The notes below the pieces were generated by a model. The model was not told the origin of the DNA and did not search any database. It saw only the letters and a program-made list of their open reading frames with translations. 64,000 nucleotides of DNA from Clostridiales bacterium (lineage in GTDB: Bacteria > Bacillota > Clostridia > Christensenellales > Borkfalkiaceae). Positions 1 to 8,503 of the stretch are shown here, piece after piece. How positions within the stretch are numbered: the first letter of the stretch is position 1; the number at the start of each line of letters is the position of its first letter. The position numbers were made by a program, and so were the translations under genes. The stretch is taken from contig SVHG01000001.1 of assembly GCA_015055965.1 (NCBI GenBank), positions 124,001 through 188,000 of the forward strand. Direction: 5' to 3'.

Positions 1-1285
1 GTAATTGAGTGCGCTTAGCTTCAATAGTAGCAGCAGTAGCGCCTGCCTTTGACTGTTCTGCAGATAAAGCAGCAGCTTGTTCATCAGAGAAACCGATTAA
101 TAGGTTTGCAACGTAGCCGTAGCCTTCGTAAGGATTGCAAAGAACGAAGGTTTCTTCTGTAACAGATTCAAGAGCTGATTCGTAAGAGGTAACGCCGTTA
201 AGGTAATTTTCGGTTTGAGCCTTAAGCTCTGCTTGGTATTGTTCCCAAATCTTATCGTTTGAAAGGCTACCCTTTAAACCGCTTACAAGTGAATTTTCGT
301 ACTTGCTAACTATCATTGATTCATATTGATTCTTAAGTGAAGCTAAGAAGTATGAATAATTCATAGCGTTATCTGCGTTAGTCTTTACGTCTTGCTTTTC
401 ATCTTGAGCGATAAGACCGTTCTTCTTTAAGTCTTCTATAGCAACGTTGAATGCTTTTAGGTTGCTACCGCTTAAGTCGATTGCGTAGTTATCAAAAACG
501 TATTTGTTAAGATGCCATACGTCCTCACAATCCTTTAAGCCTTCTTCTGCACCGCTAACACCCTTAAGAGCTGCTAAAGCTACTTCTAGGTCGTAATCGG
601 TATATTCGTAAAGGTCAGCGTCGCCGTCGTCACTCTTAAGAAGTTGATATTCGTATTCAGCTTCATTTTCCTTTTGAGTGGGAACTGCTCTTGCTTCAAA
701 GGTTTCGTCTTCCTTTTCGTCCTCTTCTTCATCATCTTCAGCATAAGTTTCAACTAATTGATTGATGCTGGTTCTGATGGTGTGCTTTGCTTGAGCAATT
801 TCAAAGGGAGTAAGATACTTTTCAAGCTCGCTAACTACTCTTTGTAATTCTTCAACGGTGTAATCTTCACCCATAGAAGCGGCAGAAGCGTTAATATTTC
901 CGGTAGCAGTTGCATTATCAATGAAGTATGCTAGGAATTGATCACCGTTTGCGTTAGCTGCGTTGTACATGTTTGCTAATTCAACTCTTGCGCCTTGAAT
1001 AATGATCTTGTTTTGAACTAGGTTCTTTAAAATCATTTCGTAGGTTGCTTCAACGGTATAACCGTATTGTTGAACGTACATATATCCGTAAGACATGAAT
1101 GCAGATAACATTTCAATTTTGTGAATGTGGTCTGCGGTAACGTCATCTTCGATTTGAACGGTGGCAACTACCTGAGCCATGTCTCTGTCTGTATCGGTGG
1201 TGATAAGTGCGCAACCTGCAAACGCCGTAACAGACAATACGGTGATTAAAAATAGGGTTACGATTTTGGTTAGAATTTTTCTCAT
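1..1285 (-). CDS. SurA/PrsA-like foldase lipoprotein (3' part outside window)
   Basis: The reading frame stays open from ATG at 1285 to the window edge, so the C-terminus is missing. The start follows an AGGAGAG ribosome binding site. The N-terminus is a lipoprotein signal: basic MRKILTK, a hydrophobic stretch, then a lipobox ending AFAGC. The following region (a pattern like YEMILKNLVQNKIIIQGA around residues 80-100) resembles the SurA_N chaperone domain of secreted peptidyl-prolyl isomerases, which help exported proteins fold outside the membrane. A Glu/Asp-rich insert lies near residues 170-190. Position just downstream of mfd matches clostridial gene order, where a PrsA/SurA-like protein follows mfd. 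No parvulin catalytic domain is visible in the part present. The family call is an inference from N-terminus and context. Confidence 0.6.
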   Translation of the reverse strand, partial: MRKILTKIVTLFLITVLSVTAFAGCALITTDTDRDMAQVVATVQIEDDVTADHIHKIEMLSAFMSYGYMYVQQYGYTVEATYEMILKNLVQNKIIIQGARVELANMYNAANANGDQFLAYFIDNATATGNINASAASMGEDYTVEELQRVVSELEKYLTPFEIAQAKHTIRTSINQLVETYAEDDEEEDEKEDETFEARAVPTQKENEAEYEYQLLKSDDGDADLYEYTDYDLEVALAALKGVSGAEEGLKDCEDVWHLNKYVFDNYAIDLSGSNLKAFNVAIEDLKKNGLIAQDEKQDVKTNADNAMNYSYFLASLKNQYESMIVSKYENSLVSGLKGSLSNDKIWEQYQAELKAQTENYLNGVTSYESALESVTEETFVLCNPYEGYGYVANLLIGFSDEQAAALSAEQSKAGATAATIEAKRTQL

Positions 1286-1404
1286 AAAACTCTCCTGATT
1301 TGGGGTGTTATACTTATTAGCGTTTTGTTTACGCCTTGATTTTTGCCCTAAAAATGCAAAAACCGCAAATAGCGCAAACTCCACCCTTAATTTTTACTTT
1401 ATAT

Positions 1405-1433
1405 ATTATACAAAATAAGTTAGGATATTGCAA
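1405..1433 (-). promoter_or_regulatory. Sigma-A type promoter for the foldase lipoprotein
   Basis: On the minus strand TTGCAA (1428-1433), a 17-nt spacer and TATAAT (1405-1410) precede the lipoprotein gene. This gives a leader of about 110 nt, so the gene can be transcribed independently of mfd. Confidence 0.65.
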
Positions 1434-1483
1434 GAACTTTTACGCCGTAAAATGCAAATTAAAAAAATATTTTTTTACTTTTT

Positions 1484-4400
1484 TCAGTTTTTTATAGCGC
1501 TTTTTAAAAATTTAATCATTTCTTCCAATATTTCTTCGTTAGTTAGCCCTTCATTATTGAATAATAGGCAGGGGGTTTCCTCAAATGCAAGGGTTACCTT
1601 ACCCTTATTTGAATTAATCGCATCCATCAATCCGTCCTTGTTTAAGGATTGAAGATTAGCAAATACCAGCTTGGCGGTTTTTTTACTTATTTCAGCCTTG
1701 ACTAATCCAAAATAACTGCAATATTCCTTTAAGCGCGCTATTTTTAGTAGGTTCACCGTTTCTAAGGGAAGCTCGCCGTAATTTTCACGCATACCCGTTA
1801 GCACGCGTTGCTCGTCCGCGTCGTTTTTAATTTCTGCTATTTGCTTGTAGCAATCCATTCGCACCGCGCTCGTTGAAATATAGTTTTCGGGAATAAAGGC
1901 GCTTACGCCAACGTCTATTTCCGTTTGATAGTTTACCGTAACCTCGCCAAGCTGCTGGCGAAGGAGCTTAGAATAAAGCTCGTAACCTATCTTATCCATA
2001 TGACCGTGCTGTTCCTTACCCATTACGTTACCTGCGCCCCTTATTTCTAAATCTCGCATAGCAATTTTAAATCCACTACCAAGATCAGAATATTCGGTTA
2101 ACGCAGAAAGTCGCTTGTAAGCCGCGTCCGTAAGAACGGAATCCGCCTTATAAGTAAAATACGCCCTTGCCATCTTATCGCTTCTACCAACCCTTCCCTT
2201 TAACTGATAAAGAGTGGAAAGTCCAAGCCTATCTGAATCAATTACTATAAGAGTGTTTGCAGATGGTAAGTCTACGCCGTTTTCTATTATGGTGGTTGAA
2301 ACCAAAACGTCGTATTCTTTTTTGTAAAAGCTTAATATGCGTTCTTCAAGCTCCTTTTCGCGCATTTGACCGTGTGCAAAAACCACCCTTGCTTCGGGAA
2401 TAAGTTGGGCTATATGCTCGTTAAACGCACTTATACTCTCAACTCTATTGTATAAAATAAAGGTTTGCCCCTCGCGTGAAAGCTCCTTTATTACAGCATC
2501 CCTAATTAACGCTTCGCTCTCTTCTAAAACGAATACCTGAACGGGTATTCTGGTCGTGGGGGGCGTATTGATAACGCTAATATCCCTTATACCCGTTAAA
2601 GACATGTGTAGCGTTCTTGGAATGGGGGTTGCAGATAACGTTAGCGTATCTACGTTCTTCTTTAAAAGCTTAATCTTTTCCTTATGCTCTACGCCAAAGC
2701 GCTGTTCTTCGTCTATTATAAGCAAGCCCAAATCGGCAAACTCAACGTCTTTAGAAAATAGTCTATGCGTGCCTATAACTAAATCTATTTCGCCATTTTT
2801 TAAAGCGTAAAGAATTTTATCTTGAGCAGAAGCAGATCTAAAGCGGTTAAGTACTCCTATTCTTAATCCGTAAGGGGCAAAGCGCTTTAAGCAAGTCATA
2901 TAATGCTGTTCGGTTAATATGGTAGTGGGGGCAATAAGGGCAACCTGCTTGCCGTCTAATATAGCCTTGAAGGCTGCGCGGAGAGCAACTTCCGTTTTTC
3001 CGTAACCAACGTCACCGCATAAAAGCCTATCCATTACCTTAGTGCTTTCCATATCTCGCTTAATTTCCGCAATAGATTGAAGCTGGTCTTCCGTTTCTTC
3101 AAACTCGAATGATTCTTCAAACTCTTCCATAAGCTCGTTATCGGGCGAAAAGGCAAATCCCTTTTGCTCCGCACGCTCCCTGTAAAGCTGCTTTAAATTG
3201 ATGGTAAGCTTGGCTATAGACGCTTTAACGCGCTCTTTAATCCTTTCAAACTCGCCAGAGCCTATCCTTGAAAGAGTGGGTTTTTCTTCTCCGCCAAGGT
3301 ACTTGGAAAGGGAGTCCATTTTGTCTACGCAAACGTAAAGCATATCGCCACCGCGATATTCGATGGCAACGTAATCCTTAGTGCCGTCCGTCGTGGTTAT
3401 CTTTTTAGTTCCGCGAACTATACCCACGCCGTGAACCTCGTGAACACAGAAATCGCCTATTTCGGGGGCGTTGTATAAATCGTTTCGGCGACGCTTAATC
3501 TTCTTTTCGCGTTCCTTTTTTGCGAATAAATCGTTAGTTCCTATTAAAACGAACTTTCCGTCGTGATATATAAACCCGCTTGCAAGATAAAAGGTGGTTA
3601 TTTTAACGCCTTCAAAATTATCGGGAAAATTATCGCCAAGGTCAGAAAATATTCTTCTTTTTTCCAAAGAATCAAAGGTACGCTCTGCTCTTTCGCCGTT
3701 TCCACAGCATACGAGCACCTTATAACCTAATCTTTTCCAGTTCTTTACGTCCTCAAAAAAGTCTTCCGGACGTAAGGAATATCTGGGAATAGGACTACAT
3801 TTTAGTCTGTATGTTTTTAACGGATTAAAAAAGGGAATAGCCGTGGTTAAGCTTTGAAGAGAAAGCTTGCGCTTGAAGTTAAGCTCGCTTGCAATTTGCT
3901 TATCGCTCTTTAGCTGATTTACGGTAAAGGAAAAGCATTCGCAGTTCTTTTTTAATGAAAGACATCTTTCCGCATGTTCCTTTAAAGCGCCTAAAAGCGA
4001 ATCGCTTAAAAGCTTGCCCTCGTCGTAAACGACAACTGCGTTTTCGCCCATATAATCAGATATTTTACCCTGCATTGAATGCAGCAACGGAGCTATAAAC
4101 GAAAGCGCGGGGTGGCTTAAATCACCATCTAATCTTTCGTTGATCTCATTTATTATATCGCGCGCCTTGGAAGCAAAAAGGCTAACCCCAAAAGCGCTTA
4201 ATTCCTTTTTTAACTGCGCTTTTATTATTGCAATTTCGCTTGCATCAACGGTAAAATCTACGGTAGGTAAAACTAAAAGCTTAGATATTTTACCTGCCAA
4301 CTTTCCACCGACTTCATCAAAATAGCGAATTTCTTCTAATTCATCCCCAAAGAAATCCAATCTTGCGGGAGCTTCTGCGTTAATGGGGAATAGGTGCAAA

Positions 4401-4909
4401 ATGTCACCGCGAACGGTAAACTCCCCTTTACGCTCTATTTCTTCTACCCTGCGGTAGCCAAACGAAACCAGCTTATTTATTAGGCTATCAAAGGGATACT
4501 CCTTACCCTTTTCTATTTCGTAGCTATCTATCTTTCTTGGAATTAACTGAATAAGCGATTCAAAGGTGGCAACTAGAAAATCTGCCCCTTGCGAAAGCTG
4601 ATATAAGGAATAAATTCTATTGTAAAGGCTATCTTTATTAAAGGCTTTGTTAAAGAGTAAAACGTCATCCTTTGCGGGAAGATATACTGCCTTTTTACCC
4701 GTTAACGCCCTTAATTCTATGCACACGGCTTTAGCAGTAAGCTCGTCACGCGCAACGTAAACTACGGGGGCGTTTATTTGCGAAGCAAGGTAACATTTTT
4801 CTGCAAACGCAACGCCAAAAACCGCAGTGGGAATCCCACTACGGACGTCTGTTAACAAAGAATTTAATTCTTCGCTTAAGTTTTCGGGTTTTATATAATT
4901 AGAAAGCAT
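1484..4909 (-). CDS. mfd: Transcription-repair coupling factor Mfd
   Basis: This 1141-residue protein is the usual Mfd length. Mfd removes RNA polymerase stalled at DNA lesions and recruits UvrA. Visible parts in order: a UvrB-like N-terminal region, a CarD-like RNA polymerase interaction domain near residue 490 (GDFCVHEVHGVGIV), a translocase motor with Walker A GDVGYGKT near 633 and DEEQ near 731, the RecG-like TLSATPIPRTL, then a C-terminal TRCF domain. The gene lies 72 bp downstream of pth, the common clostridial order. No Shine-Dalgarno sequence is visible. Instead TAAAAT sits exactly 6 nt before the ATG, although no good -35 box is placed for it. A copy of the dispersed CTATAG motif lies in the pth-mfd gap. 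Confidence 0.97.
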   Translation of the reverse strand: MLSNYIKPENLSEELNSLLTDVRSGIPTAVFGVAFAEKCYLASQINAPVVYVARDELTAKAVCIELRALTGKKAVYLPAKDDVLLFNKAFNKDSLYNRIYSLYQLSQGADFLVATFESLIQLIPRKIDSYEIEKGKEYPFDSLINKLVSFGYRRVEEIERKGEFTVRGDILHLFPINAEAPARLDFFGDELEEIRYFDEVGGKLAGKISKLLVLPTVDFTVDASEIAIIKAQLKKELSAFGVSLFASKARDIINEINERLDGDLSHPALSFIAPLLHSMQGKISDYMGENAVVVYDEGKLLSDSLLGALKEHAERCLSLKKNCECFSFTVNQLKSDKQIASELNFKRKLSLQSLTTAIPFFNPLKTYRLKCSPIPRYSLRPEDFFEDVKNWKRLGYKVLVCCGNGERAERTFDSLEKRRIFSDLGDNFPDNFEGVKITTFYLASGFIYHDGKFVLIGTNDLFAKKEREKKIKRRRNDLYNAPEIGDFCVHEVHGVGIVRGTKKITTTDGTKDYVAIEYRGGDMLYVCVDKMDSLSKYLGGEEKPTLSRIGSGEFERIKERVKASIAKLTINLKQLYRERAEQKGFAFSPDNELMEEFEESFEFEETEDQLQSIAEIKRDMESTKVMDRLLCGDVGYGKTEVALRAAFKAILDGKQVALIAPTTILTEQHYMTCLKRFAPYGLRIGVLNRFRSASAQDKILYALKNGEIDLVIGTHRLFSKDVEFADLGLLIIDEEQRFGVEHKEKIKLLKKNVDTLTLSATPIPRTLHMSLTGIRDISVINTPPTTRIPVQVFVLEESEALIRDAVIKELSREGQTFILYNRVESISAFNEHIAQLIPEARVVFAHGQMREKELEERILSFYKKEYDVLVSTTIIENGVDLPSANTLIVIDSDRLGLSTLYQLKGRVGRSDKMARAYFTYKADSVLTDAAYKRLSALTEYSDLGSGFKIAMRDLEIRGAGNVMGKEQHGHMDKIGYELYSKLLRQQLGEVTVNYQTEIDVGVSAFIPENYISTSAVRMDCYKQIAEIKNDADEQRVLTGMRENYGELPLETVNLLKIARLKEYCSYFGLVKAEISKKTAKLVFANLQSLNKDGLMDAINSNKGKVTLAFEETPCLLFNNEGLTNEEILEEMIKFLKSAIKN

Positions 4910-4954
4910 AGTCTAATTTTAAAGGAAATTTTGCCTTGTTTTATAAGACAAAAC

Positions 4955-4976
4955 CACCGATAATCGAGCTATAGGC
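4955..4976 (-). repeat. Copy of the dispersed CTATAG...CGATTA motif
   Basis: Read on the minus strand the copy is CTATAGCTCGATTATCGG, 6 nt past the pth stop codon and inside the pth-mfd gap. It belongs to a family of about 18 copies in this window (see findings). Confidence 0.6.
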
Positions 4977-4981
4977 GGGTT

Positions 4982-5548
4982 TTAGGCTCTGCGGTTGAAC
5001 TTAGCCATAAGCTCGTCTGCCGTTGCGCCCTTTAAAAATTCAACGCCACATTCGCCTGCTTTTTCTATTGCGGGGCGAACAAGCTCTTTATCTTCCGCAA
5101 TCATATTCATAAGAACGTAATCTATAAGCGGAATGTTTGGATTAGTATTTTTAGCACCTATTCTTAATCTTTTAAAGTTATCGCCTATATGCGAACAAAT
5201 ACTGCGCATTCCGTTATGCGTTCCAGAAGAGCCGGTTGGGCGAAAACGAAGAGCTCCTTTATCTATATCTATATCGTCGTACATAACAAGAATATCTTCT
5301 ATGGGGCATTTATAGAACGCCATAAAAGCGGAAACGCATTCTCCGCTATTATTCATATAGGTTTGTGGCTTAACTAAAAACACCTTTTCGCCGTTAATAT
5401 TGCCTTCCCCATAAACGCCGTTTCTACCCTTTTTATTAAGGACGATACCCGTTTTTTGGGAAATTACGTCTAACGCCATAAAGCCTAAGTTATGATAGTT
5501 GTTTTCGTACTTACTGCCGGGATTACCCAGCCCAAAAATTATTTTCAT
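4982..5548 (-). CDS. pth: Peptidyl-tRNA hydrolase
   Basis: Pth frees tRNA from peptidyl-tRNA that has dropped off the ribosome. The 188-residue length is typical. The N-terminal GLGNPGSKYENNYHNLGF contains the catalytic His in the HNLGF position, and the conserved KPQTYMNNSGE and DDIDIDKGALRFR motifs follow. It lies upstream of mfd in the same direction. No ribosome binding site is visible before the ATG. A terminator-like hairpin with a T run ends about 10 nt upstream of the start codon, which is unusual for the 5' end of an essential gene. Confidence 0.96.
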   Translation of the reverse strand: MKIIFGLGNPGSKYENNYHNLGFMALDVISQKTGIVLNKKGRNGVYGEGNINGEKVFLVKPQTYMNNSGECVSAFMAFYKCPIEDILVMYDDIDIDKGALRFRPTGSSGTHNGMRSICSHIGDNFKRLRIGAKNTNPNIPLIDYVLMNMIAEDKELVRPAIEKAGECGVEFLKGATADELMAKFNRRA

Positions 5549-5555
5549 GATTCGT

Positions 5556-5582
5556 GTAAAAAAGGGGCATTTTCTGCCCCTT
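5556..5582 (-). terminator. Terminator-like hairpin abutting the pth start
   Basis: An 8-bp GC-rich stem (AAGGGGCA / TGCCCCTT) is followed on the minus strand by a six-T run ending about 10 nt before the pth ATG. It could end transcripts arriving from prs, or act as an attenuator in the pth leader. Confidence 0.7.
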
Positions 5583-5828
5583 AATATTTATTTATTTTTT
5601 TATATAGATACGTTTCCTAAATAGCGAAGTATATAAGCCTTATTGTAAATAAGCACTAGATGCGAGCGTGGCTTACGCAATGATATTGCTGATGCAAATG
5701 ATGTTTGAGCGTTGCTCAAATGATGTTTTGCTTGCGCAAAATGATATTCGCACCCGTGCGAATTTAGGGATGGCTCTTATTGTAGAATAAGGCTTCGCCT
5801 AATACGCGTAAAAGCTTATATCTCTTAA

Positions 5829-5952
5829 AATAAGCCTTAGTTGCAAGCAGTTGGCACAAACAACGAGTATTTTGCGAGGGCGCGTACTTGGCGTACGTAA
5901 CCGACGCAAAAACGCAGTTTTTGTGACAAATGCGAAGCAGATGTGGCTTATT
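5829..5952. repeat. Structured stem-loop element, copy 1
   Basis: The outer helix is AATAAGCC (5829-5836) with GGCTTATT (5945-5952). The inner helix pairs CACAAA and TTTTGCG (5855-5876) with CGCAAAA and TTTGTG (5905-5925). The apex is the conserved GCGCGTACTTGGCGTACGT hairpin. It is the third helix variant compared with the copies at 14.3 and 59.1 kb. Confidence 0.7.
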
Positions 5953-6001
5953 GTAAATAAGCACTAGATGCAAGTAGTTGGCTTACGCAAAAACTTTTTT
6001 G

Positions 6002-6100
6002 TGTCATTCTGGAGCGTTAGCGATAGAATCTCTACCCACCTCAGTTAAAGCAACCCTTTAAGACTCTATCATTTTCGCAAGCGAAAATTCCAGAGTGACA
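6002..6100. repeat. TGTCATTCTGG-type inverted repeat
   Basis: The ends TGTCATTCTGG and CCAGAGTGACA form an imperfect inverted repeat of about 99 bp with internal GATAGAATC / GACTCTATC arms. It resembles the TGTCATTCTGAG-like repeats found in many bacterial genomes. It sits inside a stem-loop element, whose two halves continue on either side. A degenerate relative lies at 55.45-55.51 kb. Confidence 0.65.
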
Positions 6101-6185
6101 AAATATTGGAGTGTGCTTTTAGCGTACGTAACCGAAAGAAATATGAGTTTTCGTGACAAATACGAAGCAGATAGGGATTATTGTA

Positions 6186-6310
6186 AATAAGCACTAGATG
6201 CGAGCTAGAGTGGTGAAACCGAGCATTGACTGAAGGGAGTTTACTTTAGCGTAAATGACCGAAGGCAAGCGCAAGGCTTCGCCTCTATAGCGAAGCAGAT
6301 AGGGCTTATT
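6186..6310. repeat. Structured stem-loop element next to prs stop
   Basis: The outer arms AATAAGC and GCTTATT enclose GATGCGAGC near one end and GCGAAGCAGAT at the other. The apical part has a TTTAC/GTAAA stem flanked by GGG and GACC, replacing the CGTAC/GTACG stem of other copies. It ends directly at the prs stop codon. Confidence 0.55.
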
Positions 6311-7273
6311 TTATTTGTCGTAAACCTCACTCATCTTCTTATCTAGATATATATTCTCTATAGCCTTAGCTAAAAGACGAGCAACGGAAAGAATTTCTAT
6401 TTTTTCTATGCGCTTTTCTTGGGGAATATTAATGGTATCTAATATTACTAATTTTTGAATGGGTGACTTTTCTATTCTTTCTATAGCAGGGCCTGAAAGA
6501 ACGGCGTGAGTACAGCAAGCAAAAATTTCCTTAGCGCCGTTTGCGTGAAGAGCTTCTGCGCCTTGGCAAATAGTACCGGCGGTATCAATTAAGTCGTCTA
6601 CCAATAAACAGGTTTTGCCCTTTACCTCGCCTATTATGTTCATAATTTCAACCTGATTTGCTTTAGGTCTTCTTTTATCAATAATAGCCATGGGGCAATT
6701 TATCTTTTGAGCAATTTTACGTGCGCGAGCAACAGAGCCAACGTCAGGCGAAACAACGACGAAATCGTCGTGAGTCTTACCTTCTAACATTTCAACGAAG
6801 TGTTGACATAATATATTTCCGCCTTCTAGGTGGTCAACGGGAATATCGAAGAAGCCTTGAATTTGAGCGGCGTGAAGATCTACGGTTAGAACTCTATCTG
6901 CGCCGGCAGAGGTAATGATATCTGCAACTAATTTTGCGGTAATGGGATCACGTGGGCGAGCCTTACGGTCTTGACGGGCATAACCAAAATAAGGCATAAC
7001 TGCAGTAATTCTGCCTGCAGACGCTCTGCGTAAAGCATCAATACAAATAAGCAAGTCCATTAAATTTTCGTTAACGGGTGAAGATGTGGATTGAATAATG
7101 AACACGTCTCTTCCGCGAACGGTTTCGCCAATATGAACGCTAGTTTCACCGTCAGAGAAGTGACCTACTTCAATGTTACCAAGCTCCACCTTTAATTCTT
7201 TTGCGATTGCTTCTGCTAAAGGCTTGTTTGCATTACCGGTAAATAACTTAATTTCTGTGCTGTGTGTAATCAT
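6311..7273 (-). CDS. prs: Ribose-phosphate pyrophosphokinase
   Basis: Prs makes PRPP from ribose-5-phosphate and ATP for nucleotide, His and Trp synthesis. The protein has 320 residues, as expected. Conserved stretches include [10 protein letters not shown], the catalytic region [35 protein letters not shown] and the PRPP loop [11 protein letters not shown]. The ATG at 7273 follows GGAGGGCG. A promoter with a 17-nt spacer lies at 7307-7335. The gene ends directly against repeat sequence. The usual Firmicute partner glmU is not next to it. Confidence 0.97.
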   Translation of the reverse strand: MITHSTEIKLFTGNANKPLAEAIAKELKVELGNIEVGHFSDGETSVHIGETVRGRDVFIIQSTSSPVNENLMDLLICIDALRRASAGRITAVMPYFGYARQDRKARPRDPITAKLVADIITSAGADRVLTVDLHAAQIQGFFDIPVDHLEGGNILCQHFVEMLEGKTHDDFVVVSPDVGSVARARKIAQKINCPMAIIDKRRPKANQVEIMNIIGEVKGKTCLLVDDLIDTAGTICQGAEALHANGAKEIFACCTHAVLSGPAIERIEKSPIQKLVILDTINIPQEKRIEKIEILSVARLLAKAIENIYLDKKMSEVYDK

Positions 7274-7306
7274 ACGCCCTCCGTAAAATATTGAGTTACT
7301 ATTTTA

Positions 7307-7335
7307 ATGATATAAAAATTTATAAAATTAGTCAA
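7307..7335 (-). promoter_or_regulatory. Promoter of prs
   Basis: Minus-strand TTGACT (7330-7335), a 17-nt spacer and TATCAT (7307-7312) lie about 34 nt upstream of the prs start codon. Confidence 0.6.
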
Positions 7336-7460
7336 TTAAAAAGCGGGGAAAAATCAATAATTTTACCCTATTCAGCTTAAAAAAGCAAAGCTTTTGCCTA
7401 ACTCTTGTTTAAAAACAAGATTTTGCTAATTTTAATTTAAGCTTAAAGATTTTTTAAAGG

Positions 7461-7988
7461 TTACTGCTTATTTACCTTTTCACGCTTTTGCTTAAAAAAT
7501 TCATCCCAAATTTTTCTGCACTCTTCTTCTAAAACACCGGCGGTAAATTGCGTTTTGTGATTTAATCCGCTATTTTCAAAAAGCTCTTTTCGGCTTTCAA
7601 AAGCGCCCGATTTATTTTCGTTCATGCCAAATATTACCCTATCTATACGCGCGGAAACTATTGCCCCGGCGCACATTAAGCAGGGCTCTAAGGTAACGTA
7701 CATTTCACAACCGTCTAACCGCCACCCAAGCTTTTTAGAAGCGCTTATAATAGCAAGCGTTTCCGCATGGTAAATAGCACAATCCTTTCTTTCCTTTTTG
7801 TTTTGAGCGCGAGCAATTACTTTTCCGTTTTTAACTATAACGCAACCAACCGGAATTTCCCCTGCCTTTAAGGCAAGTTTTGCCTGCTTTATAGCCATTT
7901 TCATAAAATATTCGTCACTCTTTAGCCGTTCCTGCCTTTGCTTGTCCAGCTTTTCTAACTGCTTTTTGGATTGCTTTAGGGAATTCAT
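7461..7988 (-). CDS. tadA: tRNA-specific adenosine deaminase TadA
   Basis: TadA converts adenosine 34 of tRNA-Arg(ACG) to inosine. The zinc site is visible as HAETLAI (the Glu is the proton shuttle) and PCLMCAGA. The protein has 175 residues, longer than most because of a Lys/Gln-rich N-terminal extension of about 28 residues before the deaminase fold begins at YFMKMAIKQAKLA. A shorter start at that Met is possible. The first ATG overlaps the rlmH stop codon by ATGA, implying translational coupling. A deaminase acting on other substrates cannot be fully excluded, but the motifs favour TadA. Confidence 0.88.
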   Translation of the reverse strand: MNSLKQSKKQLEKLDKQRQERLKSDEYFMKMAIKQAKLALKAGEIPVGCVIVKNGKVIARAQNKKERKDCAIYHAETLAIISASKKLGWRLDGCEMYVTLEPCLMCAGAIVSARIDRVIFGMNENKSGAFESRKELFENSGLNHKTQFTAGVLEEECRKIWDEFFKQKREKVNKQ

Positions 7989-8446
7989 TTGTGATACTTA
8001 CCTCCCCCACCGATCATAAATCCGCGATAAATCTGTTCGCACAGCATTACCCTAAATAAAGTATGCGGAAAGGTCATATCTGAAAAGGAAAGCAATTTAT
8101 CTGCCTTTGCCTTAACCCTATCGCTTATACCGCAGGAAGAGCCGATAACGAAGGTTATTTCGCCAACGCTATCTTTAACGCGCGCCAAGGTTTTAGAAAG
8201 CTTAACTGAATCACACTTTTCCCCTTCTATTGCCATTACCACAACGTAACTGCGAAGCTTTTTAATAATTTCTTCACTTTCACGCTCTAAAGCAAGGGAT
8301 TCGGGAATATCGTCTAAGCTTTGCTCCTTGCATTCTAAAATATTAAATTCACAAAAGCGGGTTAAGCGCTTTGAATATTCGTTTATAGCGTCCGTAAAGT
8401 ATTTTTCTTTTACCTTACCAACCGCCACCACGTTGACCTTATACAT
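7985..8446 (-). CDS. rlmH: 23S rRNA m3-pseudouridine-1915 methyltransferase RlmH
   Basis: RlmH is a small SPOUT-fold enzyme that methylates pseudouridine 1915 of 23S rRNA on 70S ribosomes. Length is 153 residues. The SAM-binding knot is seen as the ITFVIGSSCGIS segment, and the C-terminus LCEQIYRGFMIGGGGKYHK matches the family. The start follows AAGGGG. It overlaps tadA by 4 bp. Confidence 0.93.
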   Translation of the reverse strand: MYKVNVVAVGKVKEKYFTDAINEYSKRLTRFCEFNILECKEQSLDDIPESLALERESEEIIKKLRSYVVVMAIEGEKCDSVKLSKTLARVKDSVGEITFVIGSSCGISDRVKAKADKLLSFSDMTFPHTLFRVMLCEQIYRGFMIGGGGKYHK

Positions 8447-8503
8447 ATTTTTCCCCTTAACGCCTTGATTAATCTAACGGGCTAAAAGTATTAGCAATAA
8501 AAA

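Larger units (their letters stand above)
5625..6310. repeat. Composite repeat region between pth and prs
   Basis: This 760-bp gap holds no credible gene. It contains several structured stem-loop elements that share the end sequences AATAAGC...GATGC and GC-GAAGCAGAT...GCTTATT, one short-hairpin array of the kind seen at 58.2-58.9 kb (5680-5770), and one TGTCATTC-type inverted repeat (6002-6100) that interrupts another element. The shared phrase TAAGCACTAGATGC recurs near 5651, 5957 and 6189. Confidence 0.8.

Noticed and set aside
5764-5973. 69-residue open frame in the pth-prs gap
   Set aside because: It lies wholly within structured repeats and has no coding features.
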